Below, in pieces: positions 33,101-42,365 of a DNA stretch of 64,000 nucleotides. Made by a program: the position numbers and the translations under genes. Positions within the stretch are counted from its first letter, which is position 1; each line of letters starts with the position of its first letter. This DNA is from Scolanthus callimorphus (lineage: Eukaryota; Cnidaria; Anthozoa; Actiniaria; Edwardsiidae): the NCBI GenBank assembly GCA_033964015.1, contig JAWWUD010000055.1:697001-761000 (forward strand). Reading direction: 5' to 3'. The notes under the pieces were generated by a model. The model saw nothing but the letters and a program-made list of their open reading frames with translations. It made no database searches and was not told the origin of the DNA.

Positions 33101-36100
33101 CGCGCGAGCGCTGCCTGGAATATGAACACAAACAATGGCACCACTACGAGAGGCCTGCAAGACAAAACAAAGGCGTGCTTGAAACACTCCCTTATCTTCC
33201 TTAGAACCGATATGAACAGCTTTAGGTTTCAAGGTAAAGAAAAAGCAATGTTGTGCGAGAAGTGGAGGGACTTGCTGTGATGTATCTTTTACAGAAGCCA
33301 CGCAAAGTTTCCCTCCCTATCGCTACTCCAATCACCAAAATCCAGCTTCAAAATTAACTGGAATCCTAAATTGGACGTCACCTTCTCTCCCAAAAGCTAC
33401 GAAGTTATTAAGAGAAAATATAAACTATGATGTCACTTGAACGCTTAAAACAGCTATGTCGTTGTCCATGTACAAATCGTCAAACATGTGACTCTTAAGG
33501 CCCATATATACACGCTGCGATTTGTCGGGCCGATTATCGGACGGTGCATTCACACGCTGCGATTTGTGGGGCCTCTGCTTTGATCTGCGAAATTAAAATC
33601 GAGCCCGACAACAAAAATCTGTTGAATCGCATCAGAATTTTAGAAGTCGGGCCGACACCGAACGAACATAAACAAAATCGGGCCCGACAAATCGGCGCGT
33701 GTAAATGTCCCTTTACCCAAAAATACTTTCTACCAGAGCAATACGACTAATAGACTTTTTCCAAATCTATATTATAATATTTTGAGTCGTTTGAAAAGGC
33801 TCCGAGGTGGAAAGCCTGTCGAGCTAACTACCACCGTGGATGTGATACATATCACTCACAGGGGTGCAAGCTGGTGTTAGTTTTTTGAAATCGATGGGAG
33901 GAGAGAAGCTGCCATTCAAGCATTTTCTTTAGCGGGGAGAAGCTGTCCGAGCTGAGTTGCTTGCTGCTAAAAAACTGAAGTCGTTTTAGTGTTCTTTCAA
34001 TCAGTAGCTCAAAAGTCAATGGACTTTGCTTGATGTAAATCCCCGGCAATGTTAGTAAAAAAGAAAATAAAAGGCAGTCAAATACTTACTTTGAAATATT
34101 ATAAAATTCACTTTCTTTTTAAAAAGCTTTCCTGCCTGCATTGAAGATACATTCTTTTAAGAATGTTTAATCATGTTTGATCTGTTTAATCATGTTTAAT
34201 CTAATCATGTTTAAACCTTGAGAGCCAGTGTAGGCTCTCAAGGAGTGCAGTTGCGCTACAGTCACTGGATTTGGTAATTACCCTGGCCGCCCTATTTTGG
34301 AGTTTTTGCATTTTGTCGGATAGTTTGGCACTACATCCATCCCACACAAGACTACAATAGTCAAAGTGGGGCTGGATGAGTGATTGGTAAATTAGGGTGA
34401 AAATATGTTTTGGGCCCGACTCTGCAGGCTCATTTTACCCTGGCGCAGCGAAATAACTTATACCAAAACAGAATCATGGAAACTGTTTTTTAGGATCAAT
34501 TGTTGTCTAGGGGTTCCACTGTAAAACGTATTTTTATTGCTTGTCAATACCATACTCACAATAGTGTCAACAGTTGACTGATCATCTGATCTATCTCTTC
34601 TGGCGTCATAGTTTTAGGAAGAACATAAAATAGCAACGTCAAGATGAGCAGGACGATGTAGGCAAACACGGCGAATATGATCATGCCTGAAAAATGTTTG
34701 ATAGTATTATCAGCAAGTTTCTTATGAAACAGAATTTCAATAAAGAAATTGAACACAGCTTACTTATTCCAACGTAGCCGATCTGATATCCAGAATAACT
34801 AAGGCTTCTTCCCTAAGTTAATAATGAAATAGAAAATAATTGTACTATTAGCTAACTGTTCTCTTTGTTGTTTGTATTTTTTCATTTCTCAACATCGGCC
34901 TCGTGCAAATGCTATGTGACGTGATCTTTCGACATGCTTGGTAACCAATGGCTTTTTGTTGGTTTTTGTAGTTCTGCAGTTGTAATTTTTGGGCAAATAT
35001 ATTGTGTTTTAGAGAATCGCAACAAGGCTCGCTGGTTACCAGGCATGCACTTAGCAGTGAAGTGATGCAAGTGGCGCGCCGACAAAACAATCTAAATTAA
35101 CATGTTGGCCTGAAAAGAGTGCTAGCGATCTTAAGGCAGCAGCTTCTAATAAGGCTAAGCATCTACATGCTCCCTTTCGATAACCTGTCTTTTTAAAAAA
35201 CAGTTCAAGTTTATTTCTTGGGTCTGTTAAAATGATCGCTGCGGGTCAGGCCAATTGAATATTTCTATTCAACATATTTGAACATTCCTAGTGATTTTCA
35301 GCCATTAAGGCAAACCTTCCCTAATGCTTTTTTGCCACTTCTTTCGAACTACTATGAAAATCGTTTGAAATCCACTAAACATGTTTCATGAACATGTTCG
35401 GTTCTTAGTGCAAACAGTGTATGAACAAATGTAGGTTTTGCAGAAGTCCAGCATTTTTCTAGATCTTCTTTCTCTCACTGGTCTTTCCCACACTGGTCAA
35501 TTAAAAAAAAAAGAAAGTAGTTGACATGTATATTTACAACTAAACGTGCTGCATTTGGGGGTGATCTTGTCCAGTACGTCCTCAGGACTTGGCTCCTAAA
35601 GGGTTAGAAAAATACCAAAGCGTCAAAACTACAGCTTTCTTTTCCATGTATGTTGTATGTTTCTGTGTTTTTCGTGTGAGAGAAAGTTCACAAAGACTGC
35701 TAGAAATCCGCTTGAAAAGCACAGAGCCATATGCAAAAATATCTGAGACAAGAATCCTTGCTATCGCTCGGTCAATACATGAAGGTCACGCTCTGTTAAT
35801 AGCGGAGCTCCAGCGCAGGCCGAAAGCGGAGCACCATACCTAAGGAAAAACGTATACTATCGAGTTGATTTTGAACGTCACGGGCATTATTGATCATTTT
35901 GATGACGTCATTGATGACGTAAGGGCACGTGACTTTGGTGTAGAGTTCCCCTTATGGTCTTTGAAAGTTTGCCCAAGTTTGGCTTCTATAGAAGCTACCC
36001 TTCGGGAGATATGATGTTTTCTTTATTTTTCTGGTATTAAACCTATAGCGTCCGCCGTCCGTGTACACATGGGAACCCTGTGGTATGCAAGGAAAAAATT

Positions 36101-38492
36101 ATAACTCTTGAAGGGAACATGCTAAGACAACCATACTTGGGATATTTTGTCTATGCCACAAGGGGGGTGCTGTAACACGGTCACGTGATGTGACGTCATC
36201 GATGACGTCATTAGTGATTGAACAATTAATATCTCGTGAAGGGAAGACTCTAAAACAACCAAACTTTGTTATAACATAGACACGATATAACGCGCGCTCT
36301 GATTGGCTGATTTTCTATGTGAAAGAAATGGATATACCATAGAGATTTCCTATAGAAATTACGTCATCACTCGGAATGAGCGAAACGTGAGGCAAGATTG
36401 AGCTCGCTAATGTCACAAAAGCTTACACCCTGGATCTAAAACAAGCTCTGGAAATTGAAAGAAATTGAAAAGGAACCTGTTTCAGATGGATTTATGTAGT
36501 TTGGGAAATCCGATGACTGATAAATAAGTTTAGTATATACTACACGGGAACCTCCATAGATCGCGCGTTTTGATTGGTTCGCTATCTCGGGATAATGCCA
36601 CAATATTCCGAGATCGAAAGCATTATCCCGAGATTGAGAAGCCCGAGTGCAAGTGGTTCGGATATTTTTACTTTCTAAAGGAACTATCTGATTCGAAATG
36701 CAACGGAAAAATCCTTCTCAATTAACTTATGTTGTCTCTTTAGTTTTTCAAGGTGAATCAGAGAGAGAATATATTTCTTGAAATTCGAAAATGTGCTGTT
36801 CTTGTTTTTCAGTTCTTCGGAATCACAGAGATCGATATGATGATTCGTTCACGGCTTTTGAGAGACGAATTACATTCACAACAACATATTAATTAAGGCA
36901 ATTTTGTCGAAAACATATCTACTTTGCCGAACATTTACATGTACCTGTAGGTTGGAAGGGACAGTAAATCGTAGAATTATTGGGGAGCTCACTTCAGATT
37001 TATTTCAGCATGGAGCGAGGAGGTTCTATATTGAGGGGAGGTTTGCTAATCATGTTCATAAAGTTTGAAAGAAGAATCCCGCGCGCCGAAAAATTTAATA
37101 TCCAAAAAAAAAAAAAACACTGGAGAGCGCCACTGGAGAGCCGGCAAGCAGGCTAAAATTTCCGTGAATTTTTCACGGGCATCAGCTAGTTTTATCAGAA
37201 TAGTACACAGTTCCAAAAGCATAATTTGGTTACATATTGACGGAGTTATAGCAACTACAGAGGTCTGTATGGAGTGTTCACCAGGAGCCTTTTTAGCCTC
37301 GTTTTCGTCTATTTTGAGAGCTTCAGTTGTTTGTATCTCGTCAAGATTCGCAGGTTTCAACTCGGCTCCACAAATATTTTGTATAAAATCAGGCGCTAGA
37401 AGGAATAGTTTTCACGTGAAAATGTAAATGTAAATGTGCGGCGGCCATTATGAACGCTGTGTATTGTCTAGTGCCAGACGTCCCCTCACACGATATAACT
37501 GCTCGCACGATGCTACTTGGGTTACCTGTGGTTCACTAGGAAGTGAATGATTTGAGCGATGTGAAAGACACCCGAGGAGATAACCGCCATATAACCAGGT
37601 ACTACAAGAGAAAGCACACACGAGAAAACAATATGATACATTGATGCACCTAAGAGATTAAAGCAACAGTAATACTTAACCATTATTCTGCGAGATTGTG
37701 CAGAATATCGTCTTACACTTACATTTCTACTCTTCTACAACACCACTCATCATTACTGGAATGCAATCACATATAACTTTAAGGTGCTTAAAAAATGCTC
37801 GAGCAAATTTGACTGCCTTGTGCACGAGATGCTATTCATGCCTTTCCTTATCAGATTCCATCCGTGCCAAGCTTTTCACTTAATAATTAGTTTCCTTGTT
37901 CTTTGTCTTTATAAGATCAGCATTATAACTGTAATTTTCGTTTTTTGATAATGGAGCGAGATGGCTCCGAAACGTCAAATAATAACGTTTTTATCTCTAA
38001 CTTTTGCCACTATTTGTATCTCAAAATCTTTACTTATACGATTACTGCAACCAAATAAGTTTGTTTTATCTCTGTACCTTCCTATTTTTGATGAAGCTCT
38101 CTCTACACAGCCATTTTGTATTGCAAAAAGGTTTCTATTGAAACATGTTGTTGCTCGCATCTCTATGTGAACAGATGCTGAACCATGGTTACCTGACTAA
38201 ACACGTTTTGAATAACGACTCTAGCGTGAACGCAGTAAGACATGTACTCACCAAACAACGCACGCTCTACAAATGGCTTGGGTTGCAGATAAGAGACGAG
38301 AGACTTTTGCAGCCAACTCGCCGCAGCTAGAGACACAACAGTTATCTGAAAGGTCAATTTTTCAAAAAATCAGAATGGAATAGCTAGTTATTACACTCTC
38401 ATTGATACGAAACATTAACAGAAGACTCACGATATAAATGAAAACACCAGCTACAGCCATTGTAGACACGATCTGCGTGGAGAATTTGAAAT
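30165..38492 (-). CDS. STRA6-like multi-pass membrane receptor, nine C-terminal exons
   Basis: Exons on the minus strand, all with matching phases: 38492-38431, 38345-38252, 37601-37526, about 34807-34764, 34686-34560, 33154-33047, 32203-32040, 31836-31717 and 30343-30165 (stop TAA). Introns are GT-AG. They encode about 320 residues with several membrane segments (STMAVAGVFIYI, MIIFAVFAYIVLLILTLL, PLVVVPLFVFIFQAALARL, CVMSYFFLLFNVLVGLW). Also present are SYSGYQIGYVG, the SRLDRTPLMKEFQTFDAGYM block, HPVMLVFCQLLLD, and a C-terminal cytoplasmic WLVAITLMRNPSLIKTRKTA. The last four match what I know of STRA6, the retinol-binding-protein receptor that moves retinol across the plasma membrane. The acceptor at 34807 is weak. 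About half a STRA6 is missing upstream: I find no 5' exons between 38,492 and the Polinton at 39,811. Confidence 0.75.
30500..30780. repeat. Fold-back repeat in the STRA6-like last intron
   Basis: GGGCTACGGGCCAATAGCCCAT is mirrored by ATGGGCTATTGACCCGTGGCCC near 30553-30575. Outer arms around AATAGTCC extend it. Non-coding, intronic. Confidence 0.55.
30881..31759. repeat. 53-bp minisatellite, about 16 units, built from an exon end and its splice donor
   Basis: The unit on the plus strand contains ATTCCTTATTATTGACTGTG, a variable TTGACYACCATT, then ACATACCGTGGTCAGGGCTTG. Read on the minus strand it is about 36 nt matching the end of the 31836-31717 exon (CACAGTCAATAATAAGG ... CCTGACCACG) followed by GTATGTAATGG. 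Each copy thus carries a good 5' splice site. The unit next to the exon differs by having AATAAAAAGG. Confidence 0.9.
33497..33712. mobile_element. MITE-like inverted repeat, about 215 bp, intronic
   Basis: ACACGCTGCGATTTGTCGGG at 33511-33530 is mirrored by CCCGACAAATCGGCGCGTGT at about 33682-33701. Internal copies of GATTTGT and GGGCCGA give extra pairing. It lies in the intron between STRA6-like exons 34686-34560 and 33154-33047. Confidence 0.6.
35797..36250 (+). repeat. Dispersed 250-bp repeat copy 2 followed by one 120-bp family unit
   Basis: 35797-36050 matches 16862-17113 in the same orientation. It adds a second GATGACGTCATTGATGACGT motif. 36100-36250 resembles the 18884-19360 family and includes the 20-bp palindrome at 36191-36210. 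All of it is intronic to the STRA6-like gene. Confidence 0.75.
37945..37977 (+). ncRNA. Hammerhead-like remnant
   Basis: TTGATAATGGAGC GAGAT GGCTCCGAAACGTC has a perfect GGAGC/GCTCC stem followed by GAAAC, with TTGATAA in place of the CUGANGA box. It could be a decayed hammerhead from a Penelope-like or retrozyme element. The degenerate core means activity is unlikely. Confidence 0.25.
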
Positions 38493-39379
38493 CTGCAGAT
38501 AAATAGGTTGTAAAAAAAAATGTCAGTCCATCGTTAATTTCAGTGTCGTGTACAAAGCACCAGCAACACTTGGTAATGGAATTCACAGATGCTCACAACC
38601 CGTGTGGTTTTCAAATCTCGTGCGAATACGAGTCTTGTGTGAGCACGAGTGATTGCTAGATCTTAAAAAAAAAAACATAATGGGATGAACGGGTCCACTA
38701 GGTGGCTCTTCTACTTCACGCGCGCAGAATGAGTGCGCATGCGTAAGGTAAAATTCAAAATGGCAGACGAACATATCGCACGTGTGTGAACAAAGTTCAC
38801 ACACTTTTTCTCGATGATTTTGGCTCCAATGGAATCTGCTGATAGCGATAAACATCCAACAAGGTCTAATAAGGTAAGCAATCTCATTAGAACTACAGAT
38901 CATGGCAAATTAAGTGATTTATTCTCTCTGAAACCGACAAGTACCTTCCTCTGCCTACTGGATTCTGAGATAGATAAGGAACGAAGCAGGAGTTGTTTCA
39001 TCTCTATTGCCTTAGAGCTTGATTTCAGACGACTGTCGTGAGTAATTCGCAATTACTTTGCAACTAATTCATAGGTTTTATTCAAATTGGTGTCATAGCA
39101 TTGGTCATGGCATTATGTTTTCTCTTGAAGTATCCCTTTGAGATACTAAGGACATCCCTTTGAGATACTAAGGACATCAACGAAGTGATGTTTTATTGTC
39201 AGGGAAGGTCCAAGTTAACAACCCCCAAAGCAATGAGATAGACAATCTTTTCAATTCCATTGTCATACCTAAAATCACACGTACGGCCTGTCTGTATATG
39301 GCGCGTGTGACACAGCCCTATATACCGTTCAGTGTTTCTTAGACAGATGTCTCAAGCGTAAATACACTTCCAAGGCAAT

Positions 39380-39710
39380 CAATGTCCTAGACTTGTTAGA
39401 ACACAGTGACCGGAAGATTCTTAAAAAAAAAATCCTGCACGGCACACCCCATGCGACCTTTACTACCTAAGCGTAAAAAGTCATACTACAACCTTCGCCA
39501 CGCATCCAGTACTCTTCCAAAAACAAATACAAAAAGATACAAGAGCAGCTTTATTAATAGGTTATATTACAAATATAATGTAGCGCTTTGATTGCACTTG
39601 CCAGATTTACAATATGTTACCCATTGATTGTATACAAAATATGTACGATATTTTGATTAGAATAAATAATTATTGTATTGTATTGTAATAAATAATAATA
39701 ATAATAGTAA
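39380..39710 (+). pseudogene. 3' end of a LINE (ORF2 C-terminus and tail)
   Basis: The plus strand encodes MRPLLPKRKKSYYNLRHASS, then LPKTNTKRYKSSFINRLYYK and a stop at 39591. The LPxxxTxRxxxSFxNR pattern is the C-terminus of CR1/L2-type LINE proteins. After it comes an AT-rich 3' stretch ending in TTGTATTGTATTGTAATAAA and an (AAT)n run at 39682-39718, as expected of a LINE tail. The rest of the element is missing. It ends about 90 bp before the Polinton. Confidence 0.65.
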
Positions 39711-39804
39711 TAATAATGCACCACCTGTCATGTTAGATAATTCAGGCATTTAAACTAAATCTGGTATAAGGGGCTTTTATAGTATTATTTTATACTCTGG
39801 TGAA

Positions 39805-39810
39805 GTTGAA
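39805..39810. repeat. Target site duplication GTTGAA, left
   Basis: GTTGAA directly precedes the left terminal repeat, and the same hexamer follows the right one at 53578-53583. Six base pairs is the duplication size known for Polinton integrases. Confidence 0.95.
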
Positions 39811-40131
39811 AGTAGTATAGTAGGGGCCGAATTACCCTTTTTTTTGAGGGTGAGCCTGAGGGTGAGCCTACGGGTGAGCATGCGGGTGAGCCGGATGACG
39901 TCACAGACTATTTTTTTTTGAGGGTGAGCCTGAGGGTGAGCCTACGGGTGAGCATGCGGGTGAGCCGGATGACGTCACAGACTATTTTTTTGAGGGTGAG
40001 CATGAGGGTGAGCCTGGTGGTAATGAGCCTATTGTTATCGGAGACAATAGAAGGATAATAGTAAGATGCAAGCTATTGTTCTCGGACTCAATAAAAGCCG
40101 AGCGCCGCAGTCTGTCCCTCATTCTACTCCA
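39811..40131 (+). repeat. Polinton left terminal inverted repeat, 321 bp
   Basis: Starts AGTAGTATAGTAGGGGCCGA. It is identical to the reverse complement of 53257-53577 except at 40099 (C here, T in the mirrored copy). Inside it, a unit of 72-74 bp occurs 2.3 times (starts 39846, 39920, 39992). Each full unit contains four 12-bp subrepeats beginning GTGAGC, then the CRE octamer TGACGTCA (39896-39903, 39970-39977) and a T-run of 7-9. The start codon of the PC4-like gene lies within it. Confidence 0.95.
39896..39977. promoter_or_regulatory. Two CRE-type octamers in the left terminal repeat
   Basis: TGACGTCA at 39896-39903 and 39970-39977, mirrored in the right terminal repeat. The octamer is the consensus cAMP-response element bound by CREB/ATF bZIP factors. 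Because the first gene on each strand begins at or just inside its terminal repeat, these sites are placed where a shared promoter would be. Binding is inferred. Confidence 0.45.
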
Positions 40132-40629
40132 AGCACCCAAGAGAAACACATAAAAAAGATGGAAGCCAAATTTAAACTTGGTGATCGTGGTTACTGGGCT
40201 TGCGTCACACGTTTCCGCGGGAAGACTCAAATACATATTAGAAAATTTATCGAGACTCCAGATAACAAGAAAATACCTACCAAGGATGGTCTTACTTTAA
40301 CCACGGAAGAATTCTTCGATCTTGAAAGAGCAACAAACGAGATGGAAGAGATGATTTACGAGTTCGAATACATTATCGATGAAACACAATCACCACCAAA
40401 GCGGCCTAAGCTAAACCGTCAAGACGCTATTATCAAAACCTCTGCCCTCCCCGAAGAACCCGCTGCAACACCGTCTACGGATCAATGTTCCTTAGACACG
40501 ATATTGAAAGAAGCAAGAAAAGAAGCCTACAAATGTCGTGTTTGTGAGAGACCTATCTATTACGGAGTTCTTTGTGAAGCCTGCTCCACTATCTGTGCCA
40601 ATGACGCTAAAGACATTCTCAAGAATTGA
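40066..40629 (+). CDS. PC4-like single-stranded DNA-binding protein with C-terminal zinc-ribbon-like motif
   Basis: A 187-residue frame. Residues 35-97 (FKLGDRGYWACVTRFRGKTQ through TTEEFFDLERATNEMEEMI) follow the PC4/p15 (SUB1) C-terminal fold: the FxLG start, a basic strand with RFRGKTQIHIRKF, then K-G-L-L-T and a C-terminal helix. PC4 binds ssDNA as a dimer and acts in transcription and replication. A K/R-rich stretch follows (PPKRPKL, about residues 111-117, possible nuclear signal), then CRVCERPIYYGVLCEAC near residues 157-173, two CxxC pairs that could bind zinc. The first ATG is inside the terminal repeat; a second, at 40159 in good context (AAGATGG), begins just before the domain. As first gene of its set it may act in replication or late transcription. 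PC4 identity is by motif reading only. Confidence 0.75.
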   Translation: MQAIVLGLNKSRAPQSVPHSTPSTQEKHIKKMEAKFKLGDRGYWACVTRFRGKTQIHIRKFIETPDNKKIPTKDGLTLTTEEFFDLERATNEMEEMIYEFEYIIDETQSPPKRPKLNRQDAIIKTSALPEEPAATPSTDQCSLDTILKEARKEAYKCRVCERPIYYGVLCEACSTICANDAKDILKN

Positions 40630-40833
40630 TCAGAAATATACAAAAATCCTACTGACGGAAGACAGGTGTACAGAGATCATTTTTTACTATACCTTTTATA
40701 ATCAATTGTTGTATTCATCGGCTGTTTAATAAAACATTTACGGAGATACCTTCGTTTTGTTTGATCGAAAGAGCGTGATACCTAGTTCCACGTATAATAA
40801 TGTCATTAATAATCTAATATATGAATACATTAT

Positions 40834-41058
40834 ATGAAAACCTTCTATAAATATCAGAACTTCTTATCCTACTTTTATTTCAAGGTTGGTCCCCGTGGAA
40901 CACACATGTTCTTTACCGCTATGTTGGTTCTCGTTATTTTACCTTTGGTATATTGTTTGATTCAAGATTACCGAGACCCTTTGAGAATGTTGAGTCCTCC
41001 AAGATGTACTGTTGAATGTAGACTTTGTCTGAAAAATATTGGGCATGACTCTCACTAA
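40834..41058 (+). CDS. Small membrane protein candidate
   Basis: A 74-residue frame; the second ATG at 40906 gives MFFTAMLVLVILPLVYCLIQ, a single strong hydrophobic segment of about 17 residues. It is followed by a polar tail with PPRCTVECRLCLKNIGHDSH holding four cysteines and two histidines. It lies between the PC4-like gene and the integrase, in line with both. No family recognised. Small single-pass proteins are frequent in DNA viruses with internal membranes or for virion release, but that is only analogy. Confidence 0.45.
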   Translation: MKTFYKYQNFLSYFYFKVGPRGTHMFFTAMLVLVILPLVYCLIQDYRDPLRMLSPPRCTVECRLCLKNIGHDSH

Positions 41059-41111
41059 ACAGTATAAAAGGATTACAAGTGTCACTTTTCATCATTCTGA
41101 CAACAACTGTC

Positions 41112-41249
41112 ATGGGATGCGGATGTCTTCCTAGTCTTCCTAACCTTTCGTTTCAAGGCATTCTTAGAAGAGTACGTTGTATGCTTGCTTGTTGTGGTGG
41201 GAAAATCACCATTCAAAGATCTGAAATTGATGGCGGTCAACCTAGATGA
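41112..41249 (+). CDS. 45-residue peptide with N-terminal MGCGC acylation-type signature
   Basis: ATG at 41112 in good context (GTCATGG) opens MGCGCLPSLPNLSFQGILRR and ends GGQPR with TGA at 41247-41249. Gly2 with Cys3 and Cys5 is the pattern of dual myristoylation and palmitoylation, and a second CC pair follows (ACCGGKITIQRSEID). It overlaps the start of the integrase frame in another phase. It may be a membrane-anchored viral peptide or a spurious frame. Support is start context, composition and position only. Confidence 0.4.
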   Translation: MGCGCLPSLPNLSFQGILRRVRCMLACCGGKITIQRSEIDGGQPR

Positions 41250-42309
41250 ACAACTTCGAAAAATTTACCTCAATCCCAAAAGCGGCGCAAGTTTTTCGGG
41301 TGCAGAAGCGGTGTTCCGTGCTGCCAAACAAAAAGGAATCAAGAACATTACGCGTCAACAAGTAGGGGACTGGCTTAAACAACAAGAAGTCTACCAATTT
41401 CACAAACCTGTAAAGCATCACTTTAAACGCAATCCTGTCATTACCAGTGGTCCAAGTGTCCAGTACCAAGCTGATCTGGTTGATGTATCTTCTCTGAGTA
41501 AATTTAACAAAGGCTACAAGTATTTGCTGACTTGCATTGATGTCTTTAGTAAAGTCGCCTGGGCCATTCCATTAAAGACAAAGACAGGGCCTGAAATCAC
41601 AGACGCGTTTAAAAAGATTTTCAAGTCGCAGAAACCCAAGATCTTACAGACAGACAAAGGATCTGAATTTTTAAACAAGATCTTTCAAGCTTATCTGAGA
41701 AAACAGCATGTCCGATTTTTCACTACACATAGCGAGACCAAAAGCTCAGTGGTAGAGCGATTCAATCGCACTTTAAAATCGAAAATGTGGAAATACTTTA
41801 CCTACAAAAACACGCATGTCTATGTAGACGTTCTACCGGATCTTATCAACTCTTACAACCACGCCTATCACCGCAGTATTCGCATGCGCCCAGTGGATGT
41901 AAACAAGGAGAATGGAGATCAAGTCTGGTATACACTGTATGGAAAAGCTCTCAAGGTTCCTGTACGGTTCAAATTCCAAGTCGGGGACCGTGTCCGCGTC
42001 AGCATCGCCAAAAAAATCTTTGACAAAGGGTACAAAGCCAACTGGATTGAGGAAATCTTTACTATCGCCGAACGCATACCTAGAAGACCCCCAGTCTACC
42101 GCTTAAAAGACGACTTGCAAGAAATTTTGGGAGGCGTGTTCTATGAGTCAGAGTTACAGAGCATCGTCAAAACGGATGACGTATACAAGATAGAAAAAGT
42201 GTTAGGCAAACGTAGGAGAAAAGGAAAAGTAGAATACCTCGTGAAATGGCTCGCGTACCCTGAGAAATTCAATTCTTATGTCCCTGCCAGTGATATAAAA
42301 CGATTGTGA
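41185..42309 (+). CDS. int: Polinton integrase (rve) with C-terminal chromodomain
   Basis: 374 residues if started at 41185; the ATG at 41230 (MAVNLDEQLRKIYLNPKSGA) is the more typical beginning. It has an N-terminal helical domain (to about 90), then a catalytic core with the three acidic residues in QADLVDVSS, LQTDKGSEF and SVVERFNRTL. A small SH3-like segment (FQVGDRVRVSIAKKIF) follows, then a chromodomain (YKIEKVLGKRRRKGKVEYLV, KWLAYPEKFNSYVPASDI, about 335-373) where Tyr replaces the usual Trp in NSWVP. Chromodomains can steer integration to marked chromatin. The enzyme makes 6-bp duplications, matching the flanks here. AATAAA overlaps the stop region. The gene looks intact. Confidence 0.95.
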   Translation: MLVVVGKSPFKDLKLMAVNLDEQLRKIYLNPKSGASFSGAEAVFRAAKQKGIKNITRQQVGDWLKQQEVYQFHKPVKHHFKRNPVITSGPSVQYQADLVDVSSLSKFNKGYKYLLTCIDVFSKVAWAIPLKTKTGPEITDAFKKIFKSQKPKILQTDKGSEFLNKIFQAYLRKQHVRFFTTHSETKSSVVERFNRTLKSKMWKYFTYKNTHVYVDVLPDLINSYNHAYHRSIRMRPVDVNKENGDQVWYTLYGKALKVPVRFKFQVGDRVRVSIAKKIFDKGYKANWIEEIFTIAERIPRRPPVYRLKDDLQEILGGVFYESELQSIVKTDDVYKIEKVLGKRRRKGKVEYLVKWLAYPEKFNSYVPASDIKRL

Positions 42310-42365
42310 ATAAAGCATATATTCATACAACTTGTAGTTTGAGTCGTCATTTGTCATTACTCACC

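Noticed and set aside
33852..34049. Extra STRA6-like exon ending at a GTGAGT near 33865
   Set aside because: The flanking exons 34686-34560 and 33154-33047 already join in phase, and this candidate leaves the wrong phase.
37046..37427. Opposing 104- and 120-residue frames
   Set aside because: Both strands are open over the same stretch; neither joins in phase to STRA6-like exons nor matches a known family.
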